Assembly (NCBI GenBank): GCA_013202635.1
Contig: JABMRO010000142.1
Coordinates: 1 to 12,923, forward strand
DNA: 12,923 nt
Direction of reading: 5' to 3'
From: Planctomycetota bacterium
GTDB lineage: Bacteria > Planctomycetota > Phycisphaerae > Sedimentisphaerales > Anaerobacaceae
A model generated the notes under the pieces. It saw nothing but the letters and a program-made list of their open reading frames with translations. It did not search any database and was not told where the DNA came from. A program made the position numbers and the translations under genes. Position 1 is the stretch's first letter, and each line of letters opens with the position of its first letter. This document shows, one piece after another, positions 1 through 6,509 of the stretch.

Positions 1-1
1 C

Positions 2-1495
2 CTTTGGGCCGATGTGGAGAATGATTTACCAGTCCGGCTTCAAATCGAAGTCTTTTCAGAAAATGGAGAAAAGATTTTAGATATGGTTACTTACGGGTAC
101 CAGTGGGATATCAAACTTGACCCGAGAGAGTTTGAGCCTGATATCCCTGATGATTATAAGCTGGTCGCGGATGTTGAACTATCTGCAGATGAGAAAAGTG
201 TCGTCGAAGGCCTCGGCTTCTTCACTGAGTATGTTGGTGGCAGGTATCCCAGCGAGATGTCGGCTATGGCGATGGGGCGGGAACTTCGCGCCGGGCTGTT
301 GGCCACATTTGGTGGTGACCCGCCCTGGCCTCCGAAACCTGGAGACGAGAAAAGGGTGTTTGGCCTGGAGATGGCTATTCGCTTTTGTGCAGAATTAGTA
401 ATGGAAGATAAGGACTTCGCATACTATGGAAGCAAAGTAACAACAGAGTTCCCTCATGCGGTCCTTATGCGCTGGAAAATTGAAGATGAAAGGTACAGGA
501 TAATCTTCGCAGATTTAACTATGCGGGATGTCAGTGCCGGGGAATTGGCCCAGCTTGAAGCTGTGCCGTTGAATACCAAACGAAAGCCTGTTAAGCCGCA
601 GCCGGCCGATGGTACAGAAGGTATGGTACTTACGGGATTAAAGCTAAGCTGGATTGGTGGCGCAGGCGCCGCTGGGCACAAGGTTTACTTCGGCCCTAGA
701 GCTGACCAGATGTCACTACTGGACGAGATGACAGGTGATTATGCCGCTTTGCCTGAGCTGGATAGAGGTACCACGTATTACTGGCGCATTGACGAGGACC
801 AGCCCGATGGCTCTGTTGTAGCCGGGGACCTATGGAGCTTCAATACAGGCCGGCTCGTCGCATGGTGGAAACTTGATGACGGCTCAGGCAATACTGCCGC
901 CGATTCCAGCGGTAATAACCGCAATGGCACGCTTGCCGGCGATGTAAGCTGGGTAGATGGAATAACAGGCGGCGCACTTACATTCGACGGAGACGGTGAC
1001 TATGTTGATATGGGCAAAGACCCCGCTTTCGACATTACAAATCAAATTACAGTCTCGGCCTGGATAAAAGTCAGCGAGTTTGATAAAGATTGGCAGACCA
1101 TTGTCGCCAAAGGCGACCGCTCATGGAGACTGCAAAGGAACGCAAGCGACAATACGCTCGAATTCGCCTGCTCAGGCCTTGTCGTCCCGGGCTCCGATTG
1201 GGGCCCAATATACGGAAACATAGACGTTAATGATGGATATTGGCATCATGTTGCCGGAGTTTATGACCAGGAAAAAATATATCTGTATATTGACGGCAGC
1301 CTGGACGCATCCGCCGCAGCCCCGGGAACGATACGTGTTAATGAAGAGCCGGTTTATATCGGCGAAAATTCGCAGATGCCGAATCGCTTCTGGAACGGCA
1401 TGATCGACGATGTCCGAATCTATAACTACGCGCTGAGTGCCGAAGAAATCTCGGAAATTACCAAAAATGTACTAATGCGTTCACTGCCGCAGTAG
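2..1495 (+). CDS. LamG-domain protein with LolA-like N-terminal region (5' end outside the window)
   Basis: The frame is open to the window edge (codons LWAD precede the GTG at 14), so the true start lies upstream; residues below are numbered from that GTG. Residues 1-55, with 'DLPVRLQIEV' and 'FEPDIPDDYKL', resemble the end of the LolA-like/outer-membrane lipoprotein-sorting domain common in Planctomycetes. Residues 56-185 form an unnamed region ending in the block AVLMRWK...YRIIFADL...AQLE. Residues 195-278 are a fibronectin-like module ('HKVYFG', 'TTYYWRIDE', 'GDLWSFNT'). Residues 281-481 are a LamG/concanavalin-like domain ('AWWKLDDGSG', 'FDGDGDYV', 'ITVSAWIK', 'HHVAGVYD', 'IDDVRIYNYALS'). 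Such proteins are normally extracytoplasmic and LamG folds often bind glycans, but the ligand is unknown. Any signal peptide or membrane anchor would be in the missing part. The 149-183 block recurs, decayed, at 5183-5317. Domain calls are fairly sure, the role is not. Confidence 0.85.
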   Translation, partial: LWADVENDLPVRLQIEVFSENGEKILDMVTYGYQWDIKLDPREFEPDIPDDYKLVADVELSADEKSVVEGLGFFTEYVGGRYPSEMSAMAMGRELRAGLLATFGGDPPWPPKPGDEKRVFGLEMAIRFCAELVMEDKDFAYYGSKVTTEFPHAVLMRWKIEDERYRIIFADLTMRDVSAGELAQLEAVPLNTKRKPVKPQPADGTEGMVLTGLKLSWIGGAGAAGHKVYFGPRADQMSLLDEMTGDYAALPELDRGTTYYWRIDEDQPDGSVVAGDLWSFNTGRLVAWWKLDDGSGNTAADSSGNNRNGTLAGDVSWVDGITGGALTFDGDGDYVDMGKDPAFDITNQITVSAWIKVSEFDKDWQTIVAKGDRSWRLQRNASDNTLEFACSGLVVPGSDWGPIYGNIDVNDGYWHHVAGVYDQEKIYLYIDGSLDASAAAPGTIRVNEEPVYIGENSQMPNRFWNGMIDDVRIYNYALSAEEISEITKNVLMRSLPQ

Positions 1496-1590
1496 GCACA
1501 ACGATGGCTGTTATGAGAAAAAGATTGAAGAAAATTGTGAGCTGACCGTTTTATATTAAAGTAGAGAATCAAATACAAAAGGAGATTGAA

Positions 1591-3600
1591 ATGAATAACT
1601 TAAAAAACAAATCTTTGATATGCTTACTGGCACTTTTGATATCGGTTTCAGGCAGTTATCAGACAAAAGCTGCCCAACTCGAACCACAGACACTGTACTA
1701 TGGCGTTGAGATTAACGGCGTCCTGTGCGGATACTCCGAAGTTAGTGTTTCAACTATGGTAAAAGATGGCAAAGATATGATTTTACTCAAAGATAGAATC
1801 TTTGCAATGCTTTCTGCACTCGGCAGCAAATTCAATACGGAAGTCAAGCTTACATATCATATCGATCCCGTAACCGGTAAATTTTCCTATCACGATAGCG
1901 ACATTAAGCAGGGCCCAACACAGTTAGGCTCGAAAATTTTTATCAATGGAGATACCGCCCGCTTTATCGGAACACCGGGCAACAGAGAAACCACCGTTGA
2001 ACTGCCTCCCGATGCTGTCTTTGAGAATGTTCTGTTTTTTCCACATCTGATAAAAGACTTCGTAGAGCGTAAACTCCCGGAAAAAAGTTATGAAATATTT
2101 GAGGTAAGAGAAGCCGAGGTCCAGAAATCAACATACACGAAAGTTGCGACCGAAAAACTGGAGCTTGCGGGAAAAAGCTACAATGCCATCGTCCTTGATA
2201 GATTGAATTCCAAAACCGGCTTGAATGTTAAAATGTGGATTGATGTTGAGAACGGGTATATACTCAAGTCAACTGCTCCCGGTAACAGGATGAGCTATCT
2301 GGCCGACCCATCCGTCGTCAACAGAATCAAAATGGCCGATGTGGACGATACCCTCTTTGTCAAAGTCGATGTTGCGATTGCCGATGTGCAGGCCATATCA
2401 TACATGAAGGTCAAAGCAACCGTTCAGCCGACAGGCTTATGGGTAACTCAGGAAGGTCTTAATGTCCCGGGCCAGAGTTTTACCGGTACTATCAATAACA
2501 ATCTGATTGAAGGGGTCTTTGAAATTGAGCATAAGCGGTATGACGGCTCGGACGCCCCGCCTTTTCCTGCCGATTTCAGTAAAGACGAATCCGTGAAAAA
2601 GTATCTCGAAGCCGAAGATTTAATCCAGTCCGATGACCCCGTCCTTATCGAAAAGGCACAGGAAATAACCAATGGCTCAAAAGATTCCTGGGAGGCGGCA
2701 TGTCGCCTGAGCAAATGGGTTTCTGAAAATATCAGCTATGCCATCCCCGGCGGAATGACCGCCCGCAATACCTACGACCTCAAAGCTGGTGAATGCGGGG
2801 CACACTCAATTCTTCTGGCCGCTTTCTGCCGGGCCGTTGGAATACCTGCACGTGTTGTTTGGGGATGTATGTATGTACCTAATTTTGGCGGAGCCTTCGG
2901 ACAGCATGGCTGGAGCGAGATATATATGGGCAAAGCGGGCTGGATAACCGTCGATTCCACTGCCTCTGAGATTGATTACGTCGATTCCGGCCACATCCGC
3001 ATTGGTGAATATCAGTCAATGGTAACAGCACTTAATCCCAAAAAAATGGAAGTGCTTGATATTGCCGCCGGTTCTATGAAGATGGGACAGAAAGAAACCG
3101 CCTCCGGGATGTATAGCGCATACGTTGGTGAATATACCAGTCCTGCTACCAAAACTGTACTAAAGGTATTTGTTCAGGGTGGAAGTCTGGCCGTTGATAT
3201 TCCGGGAAAAGTAGTCTTGGCACTGAATGACCCTGACCAGGAGGGCCTGTGGTATTGTAAATTGTCGAACAGCTTGTATTTCACGTTTAAGAGAAAATAT
3301 CTTGGTTTCGGCAAGGTCGTTGAAATGCACTTACATCAAATTATCCCCGTGCCGAGAAAATCTGGCCCTCAAAGTGCAAATAATAATGTTCCCGAAAAGT
3401 TCAGACCGTATCTCGGCAAGTATTCACTTGCCGCTCTTCAGACCGAATTTACGGTGCTTTACAAAGATGGCGGCCTGGCTGTCAACGACCCCCTTGCGAA
3501 AAGGTCATTAAACTGCAATTGCCCAATGAAAAAGGAAGGTGGGTGGATGAATTTAATAAAAATTCAATCTTCTTCGATATGGATAACAAGGGAAATGTAA
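1591..3600 (+). CDS. Exported transglutaminase-like protein, C-terminus frameshifted
   Basis: A good Shine-Dalgarno (AGGAG) stands just upstream of the ATG. Residues 1-28 are a Sec signal peptide (Lys at 4 and 6, hydrophobic 8-20, 'TKAA' before cleavage). Residues 30-330 are beta-rich and unassigned. The transglutaminase/protease-like core spans about 355-460: nucleophile Cys402 in 'GECGAHS', His439 in 'GQHGWSEIY', Asp455 in 'WITVDSTA'. All three catalytic residues are present, so peptide cross-linking or cleavage is possible, but the substrate is unknown. Two repeats follow, at 507-570 ('YVGEYTSP') and 605-635 ('YLGKYSLA'), like the beta domains attached to serine hydrolases. The last ~33 residues (after Ala636) look unnatural. 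A -1 shift near 3499 restores a tail that fits the second repeat and stops at 3641. Upstream gap to the LamG gene is 95 bp. Confidence 0.88.
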   Translation: MNNLKNKSLICLLALLISVSGSYQTKAAQLEPQTLYYGVEINGVLCGYSEVSVSTMVKDGKDMILLKDRIFAMLSALGSKFNTEVKLTYHIDPVTGKFSYHDSDIKQGPTQLGSKIFINGDTARFIGTPGNRETTVELPPDAVFENVLFFPHLIKDFVERKLPEKSYEIFEVREAEVQKSTYTKVATEKLELAGKSYNAIVLDRLNSKTGLNVKMWIDVENGYILKSTAPGNRMSYLADPSVVNRIKMADVDDTLFVKVDVAIADVQAISYMKVKATVQPTGLWVTQEGLNVPGQSFTGTINNNLIEGVFEIEHKRYDGSDAPPFPADFSKDESVKKYLEAEDLIQSDDPVLIEKAQEITNGSKDSWEAACRLSKWVSENISYAIPGGMTARNTYDLKAGECGAHSILLAAFCRAVGIPARVVWGCMYVPNFGGAFGQHGWSEIYMGKAGWITVDSTASEIDYVDSGHIRIGEYQSMVTALNPKKMEVLDIAAGSMKMGQKETASGMYSAYVGEYTSPATKTVLKVFVQGGSLAVDIPGKVVLALNDPDQEGLWYCKLSNSLYFTFKRKYLGFGKVVEMHLHQIIPVPRKSGPQSANNNVPEKFRPYLGKYSLAALQTEFTVLYKDGGLAVNDPLAKRSLNCNCPMKKEGGWMNLIKIQSSSIWITREM

Positions 3601-3641
3601 CGGCAATGAAGATAGATTCGGTTGACAAATTCACCCGCTGA
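3501..3641 (+). pseudogene. Displaced C-terminal tail of the transglutaminase-like gene
   Basis: Reading in the -1 frame from the AAAAGG at 3499-3504 gives a tail beginning KVIKLQLPNEKGRWVDEF and running through NSIFFDMDNKGNVTAM to the stop TGA at 3639-3641. The pattern (beta strand, 'GRWVDEF', 'FFDMDNKGNV') mirrors the end of the preceding repeat in the same protein ('VVLALN...EGLWY...YFTF'). The current stop at 3598-3600 therefore cuts the domain short. The change equals one missing A. It could be a real mutation, a sequencing error in the A-run, or ribosomal slippage; the sequence alone does not decide. Confidence 0.75.
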
Positions 3642-3721
3642 AAGCCTATAACAATATAGGAATAGTAAAATGATAACGATAAAACCACGGGAAAACATTA
3701 TTTAAGATGAGTATATGATAA

Positions 3722-4084
3722 ATGAAAAGAATTGTAAAAATAGGCTGGAGAATTTCTCTTATATTACTTGGTGTCATTAGTTTATCAACAGGTTTTAGTA
3801 AACGACCTGGTTTCTGGACGTCTTATGTCCTTGATATGGTAGGCCCGGCTTGGAATTATATTCTTATTCGCGGTCAATATTCAGCTGAACAAACTTTTTT
3901 TTCCTTCAGATTCAGTCCTGAATTTGCTTTGCTTCTTATCATGGGAATTTGTTTTCTTATGGAAACAAGCCAATTTTTCAAGTTCTATAAAGCGCATTTC
4001 GATCCGTGGGATTATCTCGCCTATGTTTCAATATTGTTTCCTTGTTATTTAATAGATAAATATATCAGCAGACATAAATCATAA
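3722..4084 (+). CDS. Small membrane protein, VanZ/DUF2809-like
   Basis: 120 residues with three or four hydrophobic segments: about 8-25, 50-62 (weak), 67-83 and 97-113. Charged signatures sit between them: 'METSQFF' at about 80, then 'FDPWDYLAY' at about 92-100. A membrane helix ending in E-x-x-Q followed by a short loop and a D-x-x-D/L-A-Y motif is the layout of VanZ-like and DUF2809 proteins, which are small integral membrane proteins of mostly unknown role. The start is the first ATG after an in-frame TAA at 3719-3721, and there is no strong Shine-Dalgarno. The gene and its flanks are clearly more AT-rich than the neighbours. It shares the strand with the transglutaminase gene 80 bp upstream of it and with the zinc-ribbon gene 35 bp downstream. 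Family assignment is tentative. Confidence 0.7.
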   Translation: MKRIVKIGWRISLILLGVISLSTGFSKRPGFWTSYVLDMVGPAWNYILIRGQYSAEQTFFSFRFSPEFALLLIMGICFLMETSQFFKFYKAHFDPWDYLAYVSILFPCYLIDKYISRHKS

Positions 4085-4119
4085 TAATTATTCAATGTAG
4101 ATGAAAATAGAGGTGTATT

Positions 4120-4305
4120 ATGATTGCTTTTGAGAAAAATGAACAAGTCACACCGGTCTGCCCCCACTGCAAAAAAGAGCTTACAAAGGTATGGTTTCAG
4201 CAAATAAAAGGCGACCTCGGAAAGCGTTGTATCTACTTCTGCCCTGAGTGTAAGTCATCTCTTGGTGTTTCTCACCGGAAAGGAATCGCCCCGTTCGGCT
4301 TATGA
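4120..4305 (+). CDS. Small zinc-ribbon protein
   Basis: 61 residues with two CxxC knuckles: 'CPHC' at 14-17 and 'CPEC' at 41-44. They are separated by 23 residues, the spacing of a rubredoxin-like zinc ribbon. There is no signal peptide or membrane segment, so it is probably cytoplasmic. A purine-rich GAGGTG lies about 5 nt before the ATG. The knuckles predict structural zinc binding. Nothing shows whether it binds nucleic acid or protein. It may be cotranscribed with the membrane protein 35 bp upstream. An AT-rich inverted repeat follows it. Confidence 0.7.
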   Translation: MIAFEKNEQVTPVCPHCKKELTKVWFQQIKGDLGKRCIYFCPECKSSLGVSHRKGIAPFGL

Positions 4306-4309
4306 GCCG

Positions 4310-4334
4310 TTTTATAGGTTTTAACTCTATAAAA
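4310..4334 (+). terminator. AT-rich hairpin after the zinc-ribbon gene
   Basis: TTTTATAG (4310-4317) and CTATAAAA (4327-4334) form a perfect 8-bp stem with a 9-nt loop just after the stop codon. The stem is AT-rich and lacks a clean T-tract, so termination is possible but weak. Confidence 0.3.
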
Positions 4335-4476
4335 TATTCTCGTAATAATAAGGAGAAAGGCAGATATCGAGGATTAGCCTATTTTTTCTTTAGTATTGGC
4401 CCAAAGAACATGCTATGATACTGCTGTTGATAGCTTCATCATTACCCTTGAATGATAGGTGGATTAAATGAGTCAA

Positions 4477-4524
4477 CCTCATGAGTACTATACTATCTGT
4501 GTTGCAACAGGCTTACTCATGAGT
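4477..4524. repeat. Paired palindromes (CTCATGAG), possible operator
   Basis: CCTCATGAGT at 4477-4486 and ACTCATGAGT at 4515-4524 share the 8-bp palindrome CTCATGAG, with centres 38 bp apart. The second copy lies inside the predicted promoter spacer and abuts the -10. That placement fits a repressor site with an upstream auxiliary copy. No regulator gene is adjacent, so this is inference. Confidence 0.4.
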
Positions 4525-4530
4525 TAGAAT
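4502..4530 (+). promoter_or_regulatory. Predicted sigma-70-type promoter of the C_GCAxxG_C_C gene
   Basis: TTGCAA (4502-4507) and TAGAAT (4525-4530) are separated by 17 bp, close to the -35/-10 consensus (4/6 and 5/6 matches). The start point would be near 4537, giving a leader of about 73 nt. The palindrome ACTCATGAGT fills the end of the spacer. Promoter calls by eye are uncertain. Confidence 0.45.
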
Positions 4531-4598
4531 ATGCAGTGTCTGGAGTGCATATGCTAATGTGTGTATCTCGAATAACAATGCCCCCCAAGTGACAATGA

Positions 4599-4603
4599 AA
4601 GGA
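4599..4603 (+). promoter_or_regulatory. Shine-Dalgarno that fixes the start at 4610
   Basis: AAGGA lies 6 nt before the ATG at 4610. It favours this start over the upstream GTG (4559) and ATG (4595). The 4610 start also puts the Tat signal at the very N-terminus. Confidence 0.6.
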
Positions 4604-4609
4604 CACGCC

Positions 4610-5164
4610 ATGGAAAGACGTCAAATGCTCAAAACCTGTGTGGCTGCGGCAACCACCGCCGGCGTCACACTAACCGCGACCGCAAGAGCCGACAGAAAGA
4701 CCTTTGCACCTATCGATTCCAAAAAGATGGTCGCTACAGCCCTGGAGTGTTTAACCACTGGTGGCCAAGGCTGCTCCGAGTCGATACTTTCGGCTGGCTG
4801 CCAGGCACTGGGTATCGAAAGCGACCTGGTGCCGGGCATTGCAATGGGCCTGGCCGGAGGCGTCGGGTTGCGGGGAAGGATCTGCGGCTTATTGACAGGC
4901 TCATCAATGGTCGCGTCACTGGCTGTGGCAAAGAAAGAGAAAGACTACGCCAAAAGGAAAATGCAGAGCCTCCAGATCACCGGGCGTCTGTTCGACAAGT
5001 TCGCCCAGCAGTTCGGTTCATGCCGATGCCGTCGGCTGTGCGGTCTGGACCTGACCACGCCCGAAGGTCGAAAAAAACTTAATGAGGAGGTCAAGTTCCA
5101 GGTCTGCACCAGATACGTCCGTCAGGCCACCAAATCCTTGGCCAGGGAGCTGATGGCCCTCTGA
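4610..5164 (+). CDS. Tat-exported C_GCAxxG_C_C family protein
   Basis: From the ATG at 4610 the protein is 184 residues. The N-terminus 'MERRQMLK' is a twin-arginine motif, followed by an Ala/Thr-rich hydrophobic stretch and an A-x-A cleavage site ('ARA-D'), so export by the Tat system is likely. The rest fits the C_GCAxxG_C_C family: 'GGQGCSES', then 'GLAGGVG', 'RICGLLTGS', then 'FGSCRCRRLCGLDL', and a last 'VCTRYV' before a helical end. The conserved cysteines predict a redox or metal/cofactor role, but the family has no firm biochemical function. Export via Tat suggests the protein folds, perhaps with a cofactor, before transport. It stands alone behind its own promoter, and a decayed gene fragment begins within 20 bases of its stop. 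Its GC content is higher than that of the two genes upstream. Confidence 0.82.
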   Translation: MERRQMLKTCVAAATTAGVTLTATARADRKTFAPIDSKKMVATALECLTTGGQGCSESILSAGCQALGIESDLVPGIAMGLAGGVGLRGRICGLLTGSSMVASLAVAKKEKDYAKRKMQSLQITGRLFDKFAQQFGSCRCRRLCGLDLTTPEGRKKLNEEVKFQVCTRYVRQATKSLARELMAL

Positions 5165-5182
5165 GCCACCGACCGAAGCTGC

Positions 5183-5317
5183 CCTACGGTCGGCCCGGAC
5201 AATGCCGATATGGTACTGTTGAAATGGAAGGTTTCTGAAAGTCAGTACCGGGTTATCTTTGGAGATTTGTCAACACAGGATGTTTAAGCCGAAGAATTAG
5301 CCCAGCTTGAAAAATAG
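5183..5317 (+). pseudogene. Decayed fragment of a paralogue of the LamG-protein middle domain
   Basis: Translated from 5210, this region reads MVLLKWKVSESQYRVIFGDL, then STQDV, a TAA stop (5285-5287), then AEELAQLEK and TAG (5315-5317). It aligns without gaps to residues 149-183 of the LamG protein at the window start, with 19 of 35 positions identical by eye. The TAA replaces a serine. The similarity is also visible in the DNA: 17 of 18 bases match across 'gaatt-gcccagcttgaa'. Weaker similarity extends back to about 5183. No start codon with a ribosome site, signal or remaining domain is present, so it is a gene remnant rather than a small gene. Confidence 0.75.
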
Positions 5318-5353
5318 TCGCTATCACAATATCAGATAAAATGGCACAAATAT

Positions 5354-5395
5354 AAGGCCGAGCTAAATCAGCCCGGCCTTTTGTATACGTTTTTT
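5354..5395 (+). terminator. Rho-independent terminator
   Basis: AAGGCCGAGCT (5354-5364) pairs with AGCCCGGCCTT (5370-5380) with one mismatch around a 5-nt loop. TTTT follows at once, and a second T-run lies near 5390. It would end transcription from the C_GCAxxG_C_C gene and isolate the sigma operon. Confidence 0.75.
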
Positions 5396-5470
5396 AGAGA
5401 CGAAATGGTTTACGTCAAAAGTGAATTTCACGAAAAATGTTTTTTCATTAGACCCAAATAGCACTCTGGG

Positions 5471-5499
5471 TTGTTATATTAACGACAAACGTTTGTTAT
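5471..5499 (+). promoter_or_regulatory. Possible promoter and palindromic operator of the sigma operon
   Basis: TTGTTA (5471-5476) and TGTTAT (5494-5499) with a 17-bp spacer are a weak -35/-10 pair (4/6 each). The perfect palindrome ACAAACGTTTGT (5485-5496) overlaps the -10 and lies 24 bp before the ATG, a place suited to repression or autoregulation. I did not see a GAAC-type ECF -35 at a usable distance, so self-activation by the encoded sigma is not supported. Confidence 0.35.
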
Positions 5500-5520
5500 T
5501 GAACCGATTAGGCGGTCCTA

Positions 5521-6057
5521 ATGGAAGACAAGCTGCTTGTATTAAAATGTAAACGTGGTAGCCCGGATGCACTGGGGCGTATCTACCAAAAGTACAAAGC
5601 CGACTTACTGGTTTTGGCGATGGTTCTCTTAAATGACAAAAGTGCCGCAGAAGATGTTTTGCAAGATGTTTTTCTTTCTTTTGTGCAATCTTTGGAAAAG
5701 TTCCGGCTGACCGGAAGCCTCAAAGGCTATTTGCTCACCTGTGTTGCCAATCGTGCACGTAACTCAAACAAAGCAAAACATCATCAGGGCGTAGGTTTGG
5801 ATCAGGCAGGGCCTTTTTGTTCCGATTCGGATGAGCCGACAAACTCGATTATATGTAATGAACAGTTGCAACAGCTAAGCAGCGCGATGGCTCAGCTTCC
5901 ATACGACCAGCGGGAGGTAGTCCTCCTGCACCACCAGGCCAAAATGACGTTTAAGACAATCGCTAAATCGCAGGGAATTTCGGTCAATACGGCTAAGAGT
6001 CGCTACCGGTATGGACTCGATAAACTGCGGTTAATTCTGGACGAGGTGAAAAAATGA
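5521..6057 (+). CDS. RNA polymerase ECF sigma factor (sigma-70 family)
   Basis: 178 residues, the usual ECF length. Region 2 covers about 20-90, with 'AAEDVLQDVFLSF' and the conserved 'GYLLTCVANRARN' helix that contacts core polymerase and the -10 element. Region 4 covers about 122-172, with 'LPYDQREVVLLHH' followed by a helix-turn-helix 'FKTIAKSQGISVNTAKSRYRYGLDKLR' split here across the recognition helix. There is no region 1 or 3, as expected for ECF sigmas. The stop overlaps the next start (ATGA at 6054-6057), so the downstream anti-sigma-like protein is probably translationally coupled and made in balance. An AGGCGG about 6 nt before the ATG could serve as ribosome site. The subgroup is not clear from sequence alone. 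Confidence 0.93.
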   Translation: MEDKLLVLKCKRGSPDALGRIYQKYKADLLVLAMVLLNDKSAAEDVLQDVFLSFVQSLEKFRLTGSLKGYLLTCVANRARNSNKAKHHQGVGLDQAGPFCSDSDEPTNSIICNEQLQQLSSAMAQLPYDQREVVLLHHQAKMTFKTIAKSQGISVNTAKSRYRYGLDKLRLILDEVKK

Positions 6058-6509
6058 ATCCGGCAGATAAAATAAAAGAGTTGATTAACGAATCAGATGT
6101 TAAGACCAGTTCCGACGCTGACAAAAGAATCCTTGTCGATGCTCTGGAGCATCTGGAAATATTAAAGCAAAAGAAACCGGCTGCAACTCAGCCAAATATA
6201 TGGAGAATCATTATGAAAGGCGGGGTAACAAAACTCGCCGTCGCAGCAGCTATCTTAATCACCTTCGCCATCGGCTTCTCCATCGGACGATGGTCAAAAC
6301 CAACTCGGTTGGCGCCGCACTCCCTCGATGTCACCGGCTACACCTCGGCAGTCCCTGTGTATCCGACCGCCCCAAAAGTCGAAGACAGTTTTTGGCGACA
6401 GAAAGCCCTCGCCGCAATGCATCCCAGACCTTATGCACAAACCCAGACCACCAAAACCAGTCTGCTTAACACCTATAAACAATATCTTAAGGAGAAACAT
6501 TATGACTAA
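6054..6509 (+). CDS. Single-pass membrane protein, putative anti-sigma factor
   Basis: 151 residues. Residues 1-48 are a cytoplasmic, charged, helical region ('KIKELINESDVKTSSDADKR'). The juxtamembrane motif 'PNIWRIIMK' at 47-55 precedes one membrane helix at about 59-79. Residues 80-151 would be outside, Pro/Thr-rich and then helical, with no recognised domain. In Planctomycetes proteins with this same N-terminus commonly follow ECF sigma genes and carry different extracytoplasmic sensor parts, so an anti-sigma or sigma-partner role is likely. No canonical zinc anti-sigma HxxxCxxC motif is present. The start overlaps the sigma stop by 4 bases, and the end overlaps the next gene's start by 8 bases. 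Function rests mostly on context. Confidence 0.75.
   Translation: MNPADKIKELINESDVKTSSDADKRILVDALEHLEILKQKKPAATQPNIWRIIMKGGVTKLAVAAAILITFAIGFSIGRWSKPTRLAPHSLDVTGYTSAVPVYPTAPKVEDSFWRQKALAAMHPRPYAQTQTTKTSLLNTYKQYLKEKHYD
6489..6494 (+). promoter_or_regulatory. Shine-Dalgarno that fixes the lipoprotein start at 6502
   Basis: AAGGAG stands 7 nt before the ATG at 6502. Residues read upstream of this ATG in the same frame are low-complexity, overlap the anti-sigma gene and are rejected. Confidence 0.8.

Larger units (their letters stand above)
4335..4609. other. Intergenic region with promoter and paired palindromes
   Basis: About 275 bases without a convincing gene. It holds two CTCATGAG palindromes and a sigma-70-like promoter, described separately. 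A longer GTG-start reading of the downstream gene (from 4559) adds 17 residues that do not look like a signal peptide and is not accepted. Confidence 0.5.
5165..5520. other. Intergenic region: gene remnant, terminator, sigma-gene promoter
   Basis: A 356-base stretch without an intact gene. It contains the decayed fragment (5183-5317), a rho-independent terminator (5354-5395) and the presumed control region of the sigma-factor gene with a 12-bp palindrome (5485-5496). Confidence 0.6.

Noticed and set aside
3645..3660. CCTATA/TATAGG hairpin as a terminator after the transglutaminase gene
   Set aside because: Six AT-rich pairs and no following T-tract; too weak to call.
4559..4609. GTG start of the C_GCAxxG_C_C gene at 4559
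   Set aside because: It adds 17 residues unlike a signal peptide; the ATG at 4610 has a proper ribosome site and begins with the Tat motif.
5162..5317. Readthrough or selenocysteine at the TGA joining the C_GCAxxG protein to the in-frame fragment downstream
   Set aside because: The family ends naturally at this stop, a second TAA follows, and no SECIS-like hairpin is apparent after the TGA.
6328..6501. N-terminal extension of the propeller lipoprotein from the upstream start at 6328
   Set aside because: It overlaps the anti-sigma gene, has no ribosome site, and would bury the lipoprotein signal; AAGGAG fixes the start at 6502.
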